This document shows positions 1 to 8,510 of a stretch of DNA of 64,000 nucleotides, piece by piece (the first letter of the stretch is position 1; each line of letters begins with the position of its first letter). Source of the stretch: Tsuneonella flava (GTDB lineage Bacteria > Pseudomonadota > Alphaproteobacteria > Sphingomonadales > Sphingomonadaceae); contig NZ_PHSO01000001.1 in assembly GCF_002870965.1 (NCBI RefSeq), forward strand, positions 1-64,000, read 5' to 3'. Both the position numbers and the translations under genes were made by a program. The notes beneath the pieces are model-generated. The model was not told where the DNA came from. It did no database searches and was given only the letters and a program-made list of their open reading frames with translations.

Positions 1-176
1 CAAGCAGCACGGCGTCGGCTCCCCTGCTTTGGCGCAATCCAAACGTTGCAAAGGACCGGGGCCGATGTCGCAGCAGTAGGTGCGTGGTGGGGGGAGGGGC
101 AGCAGCAGCGCCAACTCAGCCAAACTCGGCTTTACCGCTCGTGAGTGTGGAACGCTGCCACCCCTCCCCCCCCCCC

Positions 177-422
177 TTACAGGGGTGCCGATCGTCGATA
201 TCGCTTCACCCGGCTGGCGATGATCCCGCCTGCAACGGCCAGCATCGGCACCGGATACAGGGCAAAAAGGTGCAGCACGCCAACCGTGGTCGCAACCGCC
301 AGCAATTCCCGCGGTCTGGTCAAAACAGCAACGATTGCAGCCAGAATGATCGCCAGGGCAATCAGCTTCGCCACAGCAGCGAGAACGGCCAGCGCCAGAC
401 CGATCGTTAAAAAGGTACGCAT
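177..422 (-). CDS. Small hydrophobic membrane protein, unknown function
   Basis: This 81-residue protein begins MRTFLTIGLAL. It has one long hydrophobic stretch (about residues 4-35, rich in Ala, Ile and Val), a second (about 41-65) and a basic tail ending RVKRYRRSAPL, so it probably sits in the membrane with a cytoplasmic C terminus. The ATG at 422 was chosen because it overlaps the stop of the upstream gene (TGATG), which suggests translational coupling. I recognise no family. It ends just before a run of C residues (about 164-177). Confidence 0.5.
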   Translation of the reverse strand: MRTFLTIGLALAVLAAVAKLIALAIILAAIVAVLTRPRELLAVATTVGVLHLFALYPVPMLAVAGGIIASRVKRYRRSAPL

Positions 423-613
423 CACGCCACCCTCCCCGCGTGTTCGATATACAGCAGGTCCCCGATCCAATCCCGGCGGACAGGATCAACGCCAGAGGCA
501 AACCGGGAGAACCCCGCTGCATCGATAACATCGCGCTCGCTATCGTCTGGTTCGACGACAAGCACATGCGGCAGATCGTGCAGAAGATTATTGATGGTGG
601 ACAGGTTCATCAT
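422..613 (-). CDS. Small hypothetical protein (63 aa)
   Basis: This is a short, acidic, soluble-looking protein starting MMNLSTINNLLHDLPHVLVV. The start at 613 is supported by an AAGGAA ribosome binding site a few bases upstream. Its stop overlaps the start of the small membrane protein that follows, so the two probably form one transcription unit. No domain is recognised. It could be accessory, since no other gene nearby is a clear housekeeping gene. Confidence 0.45.
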   Translation of the reverse strand: MMNLSTINNLLHDLPHVLVVEPDDSERDVIDAAGFSRFASGVDPVRRDWIGDLLYIEHAGRVA

Positions 614-633
614 GGCAAATTCCTTTCAGACAT

Positions 634-660
634 AAAAAAAGCGCCCTTCGGTGAGGACGC
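634..660 (-). terminator. Rho-independent terminator after the 113-aa hypothetical gene
   Basis: Read on the minus strand, a stem GCGTCC/GGGCGC with an eight-base loop is followed by a run of seven T residues. It lies directly downstream of the hypothetical gene ending at 686 and upstream of the 63-aa gene. Confidence 0.6.
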
Positions 661-685
661 TGTCGGGTTTGTCGGGCGCGAGGTT

Positions 686-1027
686 TCAGCCGTGCGGGAC
701 GGCATGTCCCCTGCAGATGGCTAGCAACTCTGGATCACATTCCGTGCTGTCGGGAATGAGCACGACGTGGCCGTGGCCATAGTCGTCTAGGACGAACACC
801 GCTTCGTACCAGCCACCATCGGCAACAATGAACTCCCACTGTTCGAAAGGGCAACCGCGTGCTGTGTCCAGATCCTGCCTGCGGTCACCCGGCTGAAGGA
901 CGTAGAGGACAGCAAGCTGCTCCTCCTCCATCAGCGGCTGGTAACGTTTGAGGATAGATGACAAGCCGGGATCGCAGCCTGCCCTGAGAACGTGTGCAAG
1001 GCTCGCAGCCGTTGCGATAGTCAGCAT
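686..1027 (-). CDS. Hypothetical protein (113 aa)
   Basis: The protein starts MLTIATAASLAHVLRAG, with GGAGAAACGAG just upstream of the ATG as ribosome binding site; an upstream in-frame extension would run through the neighbouring terminator and was discarded. The C-terminal half (about residues 60-113) is acidic and aromatic, with WEFIVADGGWYEAVFVLDDYGHGHVVLIP, suggesting a small beta-rich fold, and ends CRGHAVPHG. I do not recognise a characterised family. Hairpin terminators lie on both sides, so it is probably transcribed alone. Confidence 0.5.
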   Translation of the reverse strand: MLTIATAASLAHVLRAGCDPGLSSILKRYQPLMEEEQLAVLYVLQPGDRRQDLDTARGCPFEQWEFIVADGGWYEAVFVLDDYGHGHVVLIPDSTECDPELLAICRGHAVPHG

Positions 1028-1038
1028 CTCGTTTCTCC

Positions 1039-1073
1039 AAAAAAAGAAGCCCCCGGAAATCTTCCGAGGGCTT
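1039..1073 (-). terminator. Rho-independent terminator after the DUF805 gene
   Basis: On the minus strand a stem AAGCCCTCGGAA / TTCCGGGGGCTT with a three-base loop is followed by CTTTTTTT. It lies between the DUF805 gene (ends 1095) and the next minus-strand gene (starts 1027). Confidence 0.75.
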
Positions 1074-1094
1074 GGTGTAGGATTGGTGGCCGGG

Positions 1095-1658
1095 TCAGGC
1101 GCGTGGATCTGGTCCGTAGTCGTTATCGCCAGTGTCGCCCTGTACCAGCATGAAGCCAAGCACGATCAAGGCACCAAGGTAGGGTATGAGATTGATAGCT
1201 GCGAACCAGCCGGACTTGTTCTGATCGTGAAACCGCCGAACCAGCAGCGCGATGTATGGCACAAAAGCACCCAGCACGCCGATCACCAGCACCAAAACGG
1301 CCACCTTGCCCAGCATACCCAGCTGACCCAAATAGTCGGTATCGATGAACGCGATGGTCAACAGCCCAGCGAACACGACATTGATGGCCAGCAGGAACAT
1401 CCAGAACTCCTTGCGGGTCGAGCGGCCATCGAACTGCGCGTACCGTTTGAGCGGTAGCAGCGCCCAGCCCAGATAGTCCTCTTCTGCGGGAAGCCCTGTG
1501 CCTGCCGCCCGCATCGTCATCGGCAACGCCTGGGGGCGTTTTGGCTGACCTTTCAACAGCCGTTCCTTGGCGGCAGCGAAATCCTCGGCAGTGATTACGC
1601 CTTCTTCTTTCAGCTTGTGCAGCTTCTCCAGATTACGGAGGGATTCATCGTCTATCAT
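1095..1658 (-). CDS. SHOCT-DUF805 membrane protein
   Basis: The protein has 187 residues. An N-terminal SHOCT-like segment (about residues 1-36, MIDDESLRNLEKLHKLKEEGVITAEDFAAAKERLL) precedes a DUF805 domain (about 65-187) with the usual FDGRSTRKEFWMF start, several hydrophobic helices and the late motif RRFHDQNKSGWFAAINLIPYLG. DUF805 proteins are integral membrane proteins of unknown function, and SHOCT segments are thought to mediate oligomerisation or location. The ATG at 1658 starts exactly at the SHOCT motif; the ORF upstream of it has no similarity to the family. Confidence 0.85.
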   Translation of the reverse strand: MIDDESLRNLEKLHKLKEEGVITAEDFAAAKERLLKGQPKRPQALPMTMRAAGTGLPAEEDYLGWALLPLKRYAQFDGRSTRKEFWMFLLAINVVFAGLLTIAFIDTDYLGQLGMLGKVAVLVLVIGVLGAFVPYIALLVRRFHDQNKSGWFAAINLIPYLGALIVLGFMLVQGDTGDNDYGPDPRA

Positions 1659-2724
1659 GGTGTGTCCTTTTGCATGGAAACAGGACCGCACCCGACCATC
1701 GGGCACGGCCGAACAGGCAGCGAGACACGCCGCTAAGGCTCTGGTCTGTGCATTGGCTTCCCCCCATTCGCTGAGGGGCAGACACTGGCTTCAACCCTTG
1801 CGCCGCCCCTATGTACCTCTCGGGAGCGACGGCCAAAGCCGGATGTTGGAAACCTGGCATACACACAGGCGCGCACACCTTTACCGTTACCGGCTGGACA
1901 TACGTGTACGCCACCCGGCCCCAGAAATCTGGCGACCGAGTCGTGTATGCAGGGGTTTCCACGCCCCACCTTCTGGCTTTCACAGAAGGCTGGGCGACTT
2001 TGCCGTGGGATCAGTGCTTTCGCAAGGGACCTCGGGCCTGTTCATATAAGATGGCCCGTTTTGCGTGACTACAATGACGCTTGCGGCAAGCGACAGATCA
2101 GCAGTTTATAACAGGGCGAATGGGCCACGGATCGGCGCTAACTCGCAGACGGGTCACTTTCGCCCAAAACGATTTACCGCGCTATATCAACGGGATGCAT
2201 CCCGAAATCGCGGGGTAGAGTGTGCTGGATATCCGCTTCTCTTTCGCGCACCCCGCTCCGGTGATTGCGACCGCCCGTGCAATGCCGGTCTACAGCCCCT
2301 CGATCGCATGGAGCTGGCTGCGGGCCTCCACGCCAGACGGGGTTCGCAGCGGATCGGATTTGATTAGAGGATTCCGGCCCACATCAGTCAGCGATTACAA
2401 TGGCTTATATGCCATCCGAGTCAGTTTCGGGTCACACATCAGATTTGATTGAGAAGCTGCCACACCCCAAAATCACGCTTTTCCCTCACAACATCAACAC
2501 CTTGCACCTGCGAAGCTTCGCGTACGGTGTGCCGATAAGTCACCCGTTTTCGGGTCGCGATCAGGTGAAGGGGCCTGAACGGGATTGGAGGACTTGCAGC
2601 GCCAGTCCAGCAGGTACCACCATGGCACCGTTTCCACGCCCATAGTGCCATCGGTGACGGGCGCAAAAACGATGTGCAGACAAACGATTATCGCACCCCA
2701 ACCAACAGCAGGGTGCCATGACTT
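1659..2724. other. About 1.07 kb without a convincing gene
   Basis: Only short overlapping ORFs with atypical composition (many Cys, Trp, Arg and Pro) are present on both strands, none with a domain I recognise or a good ribosome binding site. The stretch separates the DUF805 gene from the RHS/CBASS island and could be decayed mobile DNA. I see no tRNA, CRISPR or clear repeat in it. Confidence 0.4.
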
Positions 2725-3108
2725 CTATCTTGCTTTATCGCCGTTTCCAGAAAGGAATCGGCGTTCGAACCAGTTAAGGAACCACCACATCAGGAAGCCA
2801 TCGACGAGGGCAAATGGCAGAGAGATCAGGCCCGCGCGCAACTCCGGGAAATTGATTACCGCAATCGCGATTATATGTATCAGCGCGAGACCGGCAATAA
2901 CCGACCAAAATCGCCAATCCGCTAAACTTTCTTTTCTAGTTTCCGATTTAGTCTGAATAATCGTCAGAAAAACGCCTAAAACTACAGCAGAAGCCAAAGC
3001 CTTCTCAGCATTAGAGACTAGATAGACAAAAATAAAAGCCGCTAAAACTGCCAATATGCCGATAAAGTTCCCTCTAAGAGACGACGCGCCTTTTCTACTC
3101 TTCGCCAT
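2725..3108 (-). CDS. Four-helix membrane protein next to the RHS tip; possible immunity protein
   Basis: This 127-residue protein starts MAKSRKGASSLRGNF and has hydrophobic segments at about 14-32, 37-52, 67-88 and 93-113, ending in a basic tail. Its ATG lies one base after the stop codon of the RHS gene, so the two were probably co-transcribed. Small genes directly after an RHS C-terminal tip commonly encode the cognate immunity protein. That role is inferred only from position; no immunity family is recognised. Base composition is more AT-rich than in the core genes further right. Confidence 0.55.
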   Translation of the reverse strand: MAKSRKGASSLRGNFIGILAVLAAFIFVYLVSNAEKALASAVVLGVFLTIIQTKSETRKESLADWRFWSVIAGLALIHIIAIAVINFPELRAGLISLPFALVDGFLMWWFLNWFERRFLSGNGDKAR

Positions 3109-3109
3109 G

Positions 3110-3958
3110 TCAGTTTCCTGACCTGCACTGATTGTAAGAATTAGCCGTCTTTGCAATATCATAAGCCGTTGAAGCTGTGAGTGCATACACTCCGATTCGA
3201 CCAGCAATTGCGGAACCAGTCCCCCGCAAAAGTCCATTGGCTACAGCAGCTTGCTTGCCGGTGTAAGCAATAGTGCCCGACACCACAGCGTCGCCAGACC
3301 CACTGTTATCTATGGTAGCCCCTGCGATACCCGCAATACCCAGCGACGAGCCAACAACAGCCGAGGCAACTGAAGCTTCGGGTAAGAGCGCATTTGCGAT
3401 CCAACCGGCAGTATCCAGCGCCAAACCAGTCTTGTTGTCCCATATCGCCGACCCTAGGCAACTAAGCCTTGATTTCGGCTGTTCCTTTTGCGGCTTTTCT
3501 TTAACTGTCAGCCGCAGACCGTTTCCGCCATAAATGCCCGACCCATTTACCAGAATACCACGAATAGAGCCAATAAATCCGCTAGGAACATACACGGTTA
3601 GTCTTTTTCCGCTTACAACAATAGGCGGGCCATCATCAGAGTTACACTCATCCCCACCCGAACCACCACCATCAGCAGCGGAAGTCGTGCTTGGGGTGTC
3701 CTCGCACGCCAGCCCCGTCGGATCGACAGCATTGACGGGATCGCCACCGACATAGTTGTACCAGTTCATGCCATCGGCATATCCGATGGGGTCGGTCTGC
3801 ATGAACCGTCCGAGGGTGGGCGAGTACATGCGGGCCTTATAGTAGTACATGCCCAGTTCGGGAACCCATGCCTGCCCGGTGTACTGGAACCGCCCGGTGT
3901 TACCGCTGCCGGGGATGCCGTATTCGTCGTAGGTGTTGATCGCGATGCTGGCCCCCAC
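3110..3958 (-). pseudogene. RHS-repeat protein, C-terminal fragment
   Basis: The reading frame encodes the end of an RHS/YD-repeat shell: GRFQYTGQAWVPELGMYYYK, RMYSPTLGRFMQTDPIGYAD and NYVGGDPVNAVDPTGL are the classic RHS-associated core motifs. About 200 variable residues follow, which normally hold the toxin; here they are Gly/Ala-rich and hydrophobic with no recognised nuclease or deaminase motif. Upstream, the frame meets a TGA at 3986-3988 and homology begins only near INTYDEYGIPG, so the roughly 1000-residue N-terminal part is missing. This is either an orphan tip cassette or a gene cut by the insertion that brought the CBASS operon. Confidence 0.75.
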
Positions 3959-4216
3959 ATTGGTGTCGAGGGGGAGCTTGGTTGTTCACTGAAAGTCCTG
4001 CTGGATTAAGGCGACCCATAAAAGATGCCCAGATTTGCGCGTCAGCTATGCGCCCCACCTCAATCGTTCGGCGACCTCGTCGATGATCCCAAAAGCGGAC
4101 TTTGTTATGTTGCCGACTGAAGGAAATTGTTGTTGGACATTCCAGCCGCGACGATTTCATCGGGAATTTGAGAAACTCCCAAGAGACAGTTTCCAGCTGT
4201 GTTACTAAGGCAGTCG
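3959..4216. other. Junction between the RHS fragment and the CBASS operon
   Basis: These roughly 260 bases hold no convincing gene. The RHS frame is closed here and the last CBASS gene ends at 4217, so a recombination boundary should lie inside this stretch. I could not identify an insertion sequence end or an attachment site in it. Confidence 0.4.
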
Positions 4217-4714
4217 CTAATGCGAGGATTGCTTGGGTGCCAGCGAAGAGTAACTTCCTCCGATGCCGTGGAACGAGATCCAAAGGCCCTGAGGAATTGG
4301 GGCGCGGCCCACGATCACCATCGTGAAGCCAGCCAAGGTATGGGTAGATTGGTCGACAATTTCCGAGATGCTCCGAATATCAGCTTGCGAAGGATGTGGC
4401 ACGTTCTCGGGATGCGTGTGCCAATCTCCAACATAGTGTAGCCCGTCCTGAAAGAGGCGGTTGATTTCTGCACGTTCGACCTGACGATTGGCCCGAAATC
4501 CAAATCGGGATCGAAAATCAGTCGGCCGTGGCCCCGTGGCCAAAGTTATATTCCAGCGATCTCCGTCAATTCTTGCAAATAGTTGCCCGCCTGCTTCGCG
4601 GTCCCACCATCTGCGTTGGACGTTCGATGAAAAATGCTTGAGCACCGAAGCATCAATCCGAAGATTGATTTTTTGGGGGGCTATAAATTCCAACGATTGC
4701 TCAATGACATTCAC
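4217..4714 (-). CDS. cap3: CBASS Cap3, JAMM-family isopeptidase
   Basis: This 165-residue protein carries a complete JAMM/MPN+ zinc-protease motif: Glu41 in REAGG, then WHTHPE with His99 and His101, Ser109 and Asp112 with exactly the HxH-x7-S-x2-D spacing. In type II CBASS, Cap3 removes Cap2-made conjugates from the CD-NTase and so opposes the priming reaction. It is the last gene of the operon and its start overlaps the end of cap2 by 14 bases, which fits that pairing. Other bacterial JAMM proteins such as RadC lack this context. Confidence 0.92.
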   Translation of the reverse strand: MNVIEQSLEFIAPQKINLRIDASVLKHFSSNVQRRWWDREAGGQLFARIDGDRWNITLATGPRPTDFRSRFGFRANRQVERAEINRLFQDGLHYVGDWHTHPENVPHPSQADIRSISEIVDQSTHTLAGFTMVIVGRAPIPQGLWISFHGIGGSYSSLAPKQSSH

Positions 4715-6446
4715 AGAGCGCCCTCCCAGACCAAGTTCCAGCCATCAGCCTGCCTCCCATCCCAGGATCACCAACGTTGGCACAAAACCGGTCGGACCAG
4801 AAGCCGCCCGCTCCCTCCAGGGTGCCCGTCAAGCTAGTCCAAATACGCCATACCGGCGGAGAAGCCAGCCGTGCACCAATATCTATAGCCAGGGAGGCAA
4901 CTAGGTTTTGACCAGCGGCGAGGTCCAACGCGCCGTAGGGAGAAGTTGGCCCAGCGCAGCGGGGATCGTTATCCTCTTCCCACCAATTTGCTGCGACTAT
5001 ATCTGGCTCGCCAGTGTTTCCGAAGCCACAGCGGAGGCACGGAGTTTTGCCCTGCAAGGCCAACGCATGAGCAGCTACAGCATTCCGTTCAAGCCAGCCA
5101 TGGACGACCGGGCATCTCACAAGGCCTCGGCACTGCAAATCACTAAGTGCGGCTTCACTAGCCCAATCGCCCGTGACGCTAACGACTACATCAACCTGTT
5201 CGAATAGCTCAGGCTTCTTTTGGACCAACGTTCTCCAATCCTCGCCTAGGCCGACAACGCTTTCCAGATGCGGAAGCTGCATCAAAAGCTGAGATGCAAG
5301 AGCTTTCGCTTTGTTTTGCCCAACGCGCTGTGCACCTAGTTCATGCCGACCGATATTTTCCCAGCCCAAGAAATCTGGGTCGATTAACGTCAAATTGCTC
5401 ACCCCTTGCTGAGCGAGAAGTCGTGCAACGCCGCTCCCGAGAGAGCCGCAGCCGATGATTGCAACTCTTAGATCGCGAGTGGAGGCTTGTTGAACCGTGG
5501 GAAGTCTGCTTTCAGCAGCACTTACTTGTGTTGTCATGACGCGATCTAGGGATATTCCGGCACCGACGATGGCGGGCGGTGCTCGGCCGGGTCGAAACCC
5601 TTTGACCACTTTTAAAGCGCTTGGCGTTCGCAGATGAAACGCTGCGGAGCCAGCCTTACCGGGAGCCGTTGGTCCAGCGATCATTATCACGCTGTTCCCG
5701 CCGGGAGGAGGCAGCAACTGATCCAGGTCTACTTCGGGCGACCTCAGATTTAGGAACTTTCTCAGCTGAGCGACCGTGGCTGGGTATTCCGATGGTACCG
5801 GAAGCGGGTCCAACCAAACCAGCAGCGAGGGTGCTGTTACCCCATTGAATGGCTTGCCCAGGAAATTCGAGATCCATCGTTCCAACTCCTCAGCGCCATC
5901 GGCCACAATCAATTGCGAGTTATAATAGGCCTGCGCCAGCGGTCGGGTTGGAGGCTCCAACTGAACGATAGTTTGTACGCGCAACTTCGACGTGCTGGAT
6001 CTATGCCAATATGCTTGAAAATCGATCCGGAAGTCTTCGAGAAGCTCTCCTGCTCTAATGGCTGAAATCAAGTTCAACGCATCTTCAATGAAATACCGCA
6101 CGACGCCCACTGGATCCAGATGATCAGTGGTGGTCCCAGAGCCCGCAACACAAAGACGCAGGTTCCGCTCAACATGCGGAGCATCCTTCGGCGCATCGGG
6201 TCCGAAGATAGCCGTTTTTGGCCGCGAATACGGAAATAGCCCATCGACGGCGATCAAAAGTGAGACGCCCTCACTGACCGGCAATTGCCACCCCGTACCT
6301 TCAAACTCGTGCTGCGCAATTTGCCACTGTTTCGCTCTCTCGGAAGCTGGGTATTGTTCCTTTATCCAAAGGTCGACAGCGGCGACTGCCGCATCGTGAG
6401 TGTCCGCGAAGGCTGCCACGTTATTTTGCGTAGGTGCCCCCGCCAC
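4701..6446 (-). CDS. cap2: CBASS Cap2, E2-E1 fusion ligase for the CD-NTase
   Basis: The 581-residue protein has an N-terminal E2-like domain with the candidate catalytic Cys99 in NLRLCVAGSG, a linker region, then a ThiF/E1-like adenylation domain (from about residue 325) with the nucleotide loop IIGCGSLGSG (332-337) and Asp355, a CxxC pair (Cys470 and Cys473) and a likely E1 cysteine, Cys497, in DPRCAGP. Cap2 joins the C terminus of the CD-NTase to target proteins and raises its activity. The reading frame opens at a GTG (6446) inside the CD-NTase gene; another GTG at 6419, just after the CD-NTase stop, is an equally possible start. Both have weak ribosome binding sites. Confidence 0.93.
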   Translation of the reverse strand: MAGAPTQNNVAAFADTHDAAVAAVDLWIKEQYPASERAKQWQIAQHEFEGTGWQLPVSEGVSLLIAVDGLFPYSRPKTAIFGPDAPKDAPHVERNLRLCVAGSGTTTDHLDPVGVVRYFIEDALNLISAIRAGELLEDFRIDFQAYWHRSSTSKLRVQTIVQLEPPTRPLAQAYYNSQLIVADGAEELERWISNFLGKPFNGVTAPSLLVWLDPLPVPSEYPATVAQLRKFLNLRSPEVDLDQLLPPPGGNSVIMIAGPTAPGKAGSAAFHLRTPSALKVVKGFRPGRAPPAIVGAGISLDRVMTTQVSAAESRLPTVQQASTRDLRVAIIGCGSLGSGVARLLAQQGVSNLTLIDPDFLGWENIGRHELGAQRVGQNKAKALASQLLMQLPHLESVVGLGEDWRTLVQKKPELFEQVDVVVSVTGDWASEAALSDLQCRGLVRCPVVHGWLERNAVAAHALALQGKTPCLRCGFGNTGEPDIVAANWWEEDNDPRCAGPTSPYGALDLAAGQNLVASLAIDIGARLASPPVWRIWTSLTGTLEGAGGFWSDRFCANVGDPGMGGRLMAGTWSGRALCECH

Positions 6447-7431
6447 TCTTGTTCACAGGCGATGCTGGCTCACCGCCTTTCCCGCCCTGTTCAGGAGGCT
6501 GTTGCGAAAACCAATCTGTATAGAAAACCTTGTCCCACGCGCTCATAGCCTGCTCGTGAGTACAACTGGCATCATCAAGTACCGCGAGGGTATTTACAGC
6601 TTCATCCAAGCGATCCTTGAAATGGTTCGAGCGAGGATCATCAGCCGATACCAAAAGCTCGTCCACGACCGGATGGGCGATCTCTTTTTTTGCAGCTAAA
6701 CGGTTGGCAATCGCCTGCATTGTATCGCGAAGAGCCTCATCATCACGATTGAGTTTGGCGACAAAACATTCCTCAGCAAGTTTTGTGATTGCGAAGCCGC
6801 TCGGATTTTTGGATTTCCAAGACGCTCTGCTCTTACTAAACTTTTTTAGATAGCGGACGGTGCGTCGAAATTGGCCTTCGCCAAGATCAGGGCTGAGTTC
6901 CTTGTTCACCTTACGAAACCAGGTCGTAACGTTCTTGGCATCCGAGATGCGCCAATCAGGTCCCGCGAGTTCGTACGAATAGGTAACTTTCCCATCCCAC
7001 GCACTCGTCGTCTCAATTCGGCGGTATGCAGGGACGTCTACATGATACCCAGCATCGTAATACACTCTAACGCAATTTTTTCGAACTTCCGGCTGCTTCT
7101 TAAACTTGTCGTCGGTGAGTGCATCACACACCATCTTGCGTACAGCTAAAGCCGACATTGGGGCGCCTTGAGCCCCCACAAGGTCCGTGGCCTTGAAGTA
7201 GGCTCCGTCATCGATATCGTAGTCAAGGTCCGGATCCTGAACCATCGTATGCATGGCATAGGACCCTTGAGTATGACAACCAATCGGCTGGGGATTTTCG
7301 TTCTTGGCGAGGCCTTTTTTAAGCCGATCCCGATTTGAATTACGGCGATTTTTCATCTCTGTGCGAGCTTTGCCCAGAATAGCGATCTGGTCACCGTGAA
7401 AGGCGAGCATTTGCTTTGATGAATTGAACAT
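6421..7431 (-). CDS. CBASS CD-NTase (DncV-like cyclic nucleotide synthase)
   Basis: The 336-residue protein shows the nucleotidyltransferase core QGSY (Gly56-Ser57), then DYDIDDGAYF with Asp72 and Asp74, and the third acidic residue Asp132 in HVDVPAY. This is the pattern of DncV-type enzymes, which make cyclic dinucleotides such as 3',3'-cGAMP on phage infection; the actual product cannot be read from sequence. It lies five bases after capV and overlaps cap2. The C terminus ends in a Gly-rich tail, SGGGTYAK, consistent with a flexible tail for Cap2, although the last residue is Lys rather than the Gly or Ala I would expect. Confidence 0.93.
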   Translation of the reverse strand: MFNSSKQMLAFHGDQIAILGKARTEMKNRRNSNRDRLKKGLAKNENPQPIGCHTQGSYAMHTMVQDPDLDYDIDDGAYFKATDLVGAQGAPMSALAVRKMVCDALTDDKFKKQPEVRKNCVRVYYDAGYHVDVPAYRRIETTSAWDGKVTYSYELAGPDWRISDAKNVTTWFRKVNKELSPDLGEGQFRRTVRYLKKFSKSRASWKSKNPSGFAITKLAEECFVAKLNRDDEALRDTMQAIANRLAAKKEIAHPVVDELLVSADDPRSNHFKDRLDEAVNTLAVLDDASCTHEQAMSAWDKVFYTDWFSQQPPEQGGKGGEPASPVNKSGGGTYAK

Positions 7432-7436
7432 CTTTT

Positions 7437-8510
7437 CTATTCCCCCATAGCAGGCATTTGTTCAAACAAGGCTCTTATGAGTTTTCCGCTAGGATCGTTT
7501 GCAGCGTCGCACGCGCTTTTGGCTAGATTGACGTCCGCCCTGGCCTGATTGATTAACGCGGTCATGGCGGATTCGGACGTGTTATCTAGTTCTAGATACG
7601 GCACCATGTCGGGCTTTAGATCGCCCTTGGGAAAGCGAACTAAATCCACTTGCCGTCCCATTTTTGAGAATTCAGCTGCGAACATGCGGGCCATGTTATC
7701 AAACGCAAATTCTTGCGCGGCGATACTCAGTGAAGCCGCCTTTGCGCCAAGCTGCCAATCCACGTATCCTCTGTCCAAATCTGCCTTCTCGATATTTTCC
7801 CCATCCGGCCGGGGGTATGTGCCTAGGGCGAAGATTTCGAGAGGTCGATTTCCGTCCATCTTAATTGCGTCCAGCAAACCGACCAGGATCGGGTTGTTTG
7901 CCCAAAGACCGCCGTCTGCGAAAACGCGATAACCGCCCAATCCACCATTATCGTCAACCGCAGCTAACGAACGGAAAATGGGAGCTGCACTTGTGGCTAA
8001 GCAGGCGTCGACGAGAGTTGTGTCATCATCGCGAGTGCCGCCCCAATGCCCCGTTTTGAACACCCACGAGCGCTGTTGGCTCATTTCCACCGCCGGAATT
8101 GACAGAGCGATTCTTCGATCCTGATGGACGTCGCGAAAGGTCTTTTTGCCAAGAACCCCTTCAAGCGCCTCTTTCAGTGCAGTAGCTCCCGCTCGATTAA
8201 TACCTGATCGTCGGGGAATCTGGAGCAGTATTGCGGCTTTACGTGCGGGAACTCGCTTCGGGAATATTTTAGGACCGTGCTCTCGATAAAGCTTCACGAC
8301 TTCGGCCATAGGTTCGCCAATCGCCAACGCACAGCCAACAATGGCACCCGTGCTTGTTCCGACAATTAGGTCGAAGCCTTTGCCTAAGTCCAGGCTCGCG
8401 CATTTACGCTCTTTGGCGAAAAGATGCCCCAGTTCGTGCAGAAATGCCGCGGAGTAAATTCCCCGCATCCCGCCGCCGTCGATAGTTAGAACTCGAAGTG
8501 GCTTTTCCAT
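7437..8510 (-). CDS. capV: CBASS effector CapV, patatin-like phospholipase
   Basis: The 357-residue protein is a patatin-like phospholipase: the oxyanion loop DGGGMRG (Asp11-Gly17), the lipase box GTSTG with nucleophile Ser53, and the dyad partner Asp199 in FADGGLWANNP. In CBASS, CapV is activated by the cyclic dinucleotide and degrades the inner membrane, killing the infected cell. It is the first gene of the operon. GGGGGA upstream of the ATG at 8510 serves as ribosome binding site. Codon use and base composition are more AT-rich than in the housekeeping genes to the right, as expected for acquired defence genes. Confidence 0.93.
   Translation of the reverse strand: MEKPLRVLTIDGGGMRGIYSAAFLHELGHLFAKERKCASLDLGKGFDLIVGTSTGAIVGCALAIGEPMAEVVKLYREHGPKIFPKRVPARKAAILLQIPRRSGINRAGATALKEALEGVLGKKTFRDVHQDRRIALSIPAVEMSQQRSWVFKTGHWGGTRDDDTTLVDACLATSAAPIFRSLAAVDDNGGLGGYRVFADGGLWANNPILVGLLDAIKMDGNRPLEIFALGTYPRPDGENIEKADLDRGYVDWQLGAKAASLSIAAQEFAFDNMARMFAAEFSKMGRQVDLVRFPKGDLKPDMVPYLELDNTSESAMTALINQARADVNLAKSACDAANDPSGKLIRALFEQMPAMGE

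Noticed and set aside
1567-2068. Several overlapping ORFs of 78-160 codons on both strands
   Set aside because: They are rich in Arg, Trp, Cys and Pro, lack ribosome binding sites and show no domains; part is the antisense of the DUF805 gene.
3900-4283. 127-codon minus-strand ORF spanning the RHS-CBASS junction
   Set aside because: Its end is a shadow of the RHS frame and its start overlaps cap3; the composition is not protein-like.
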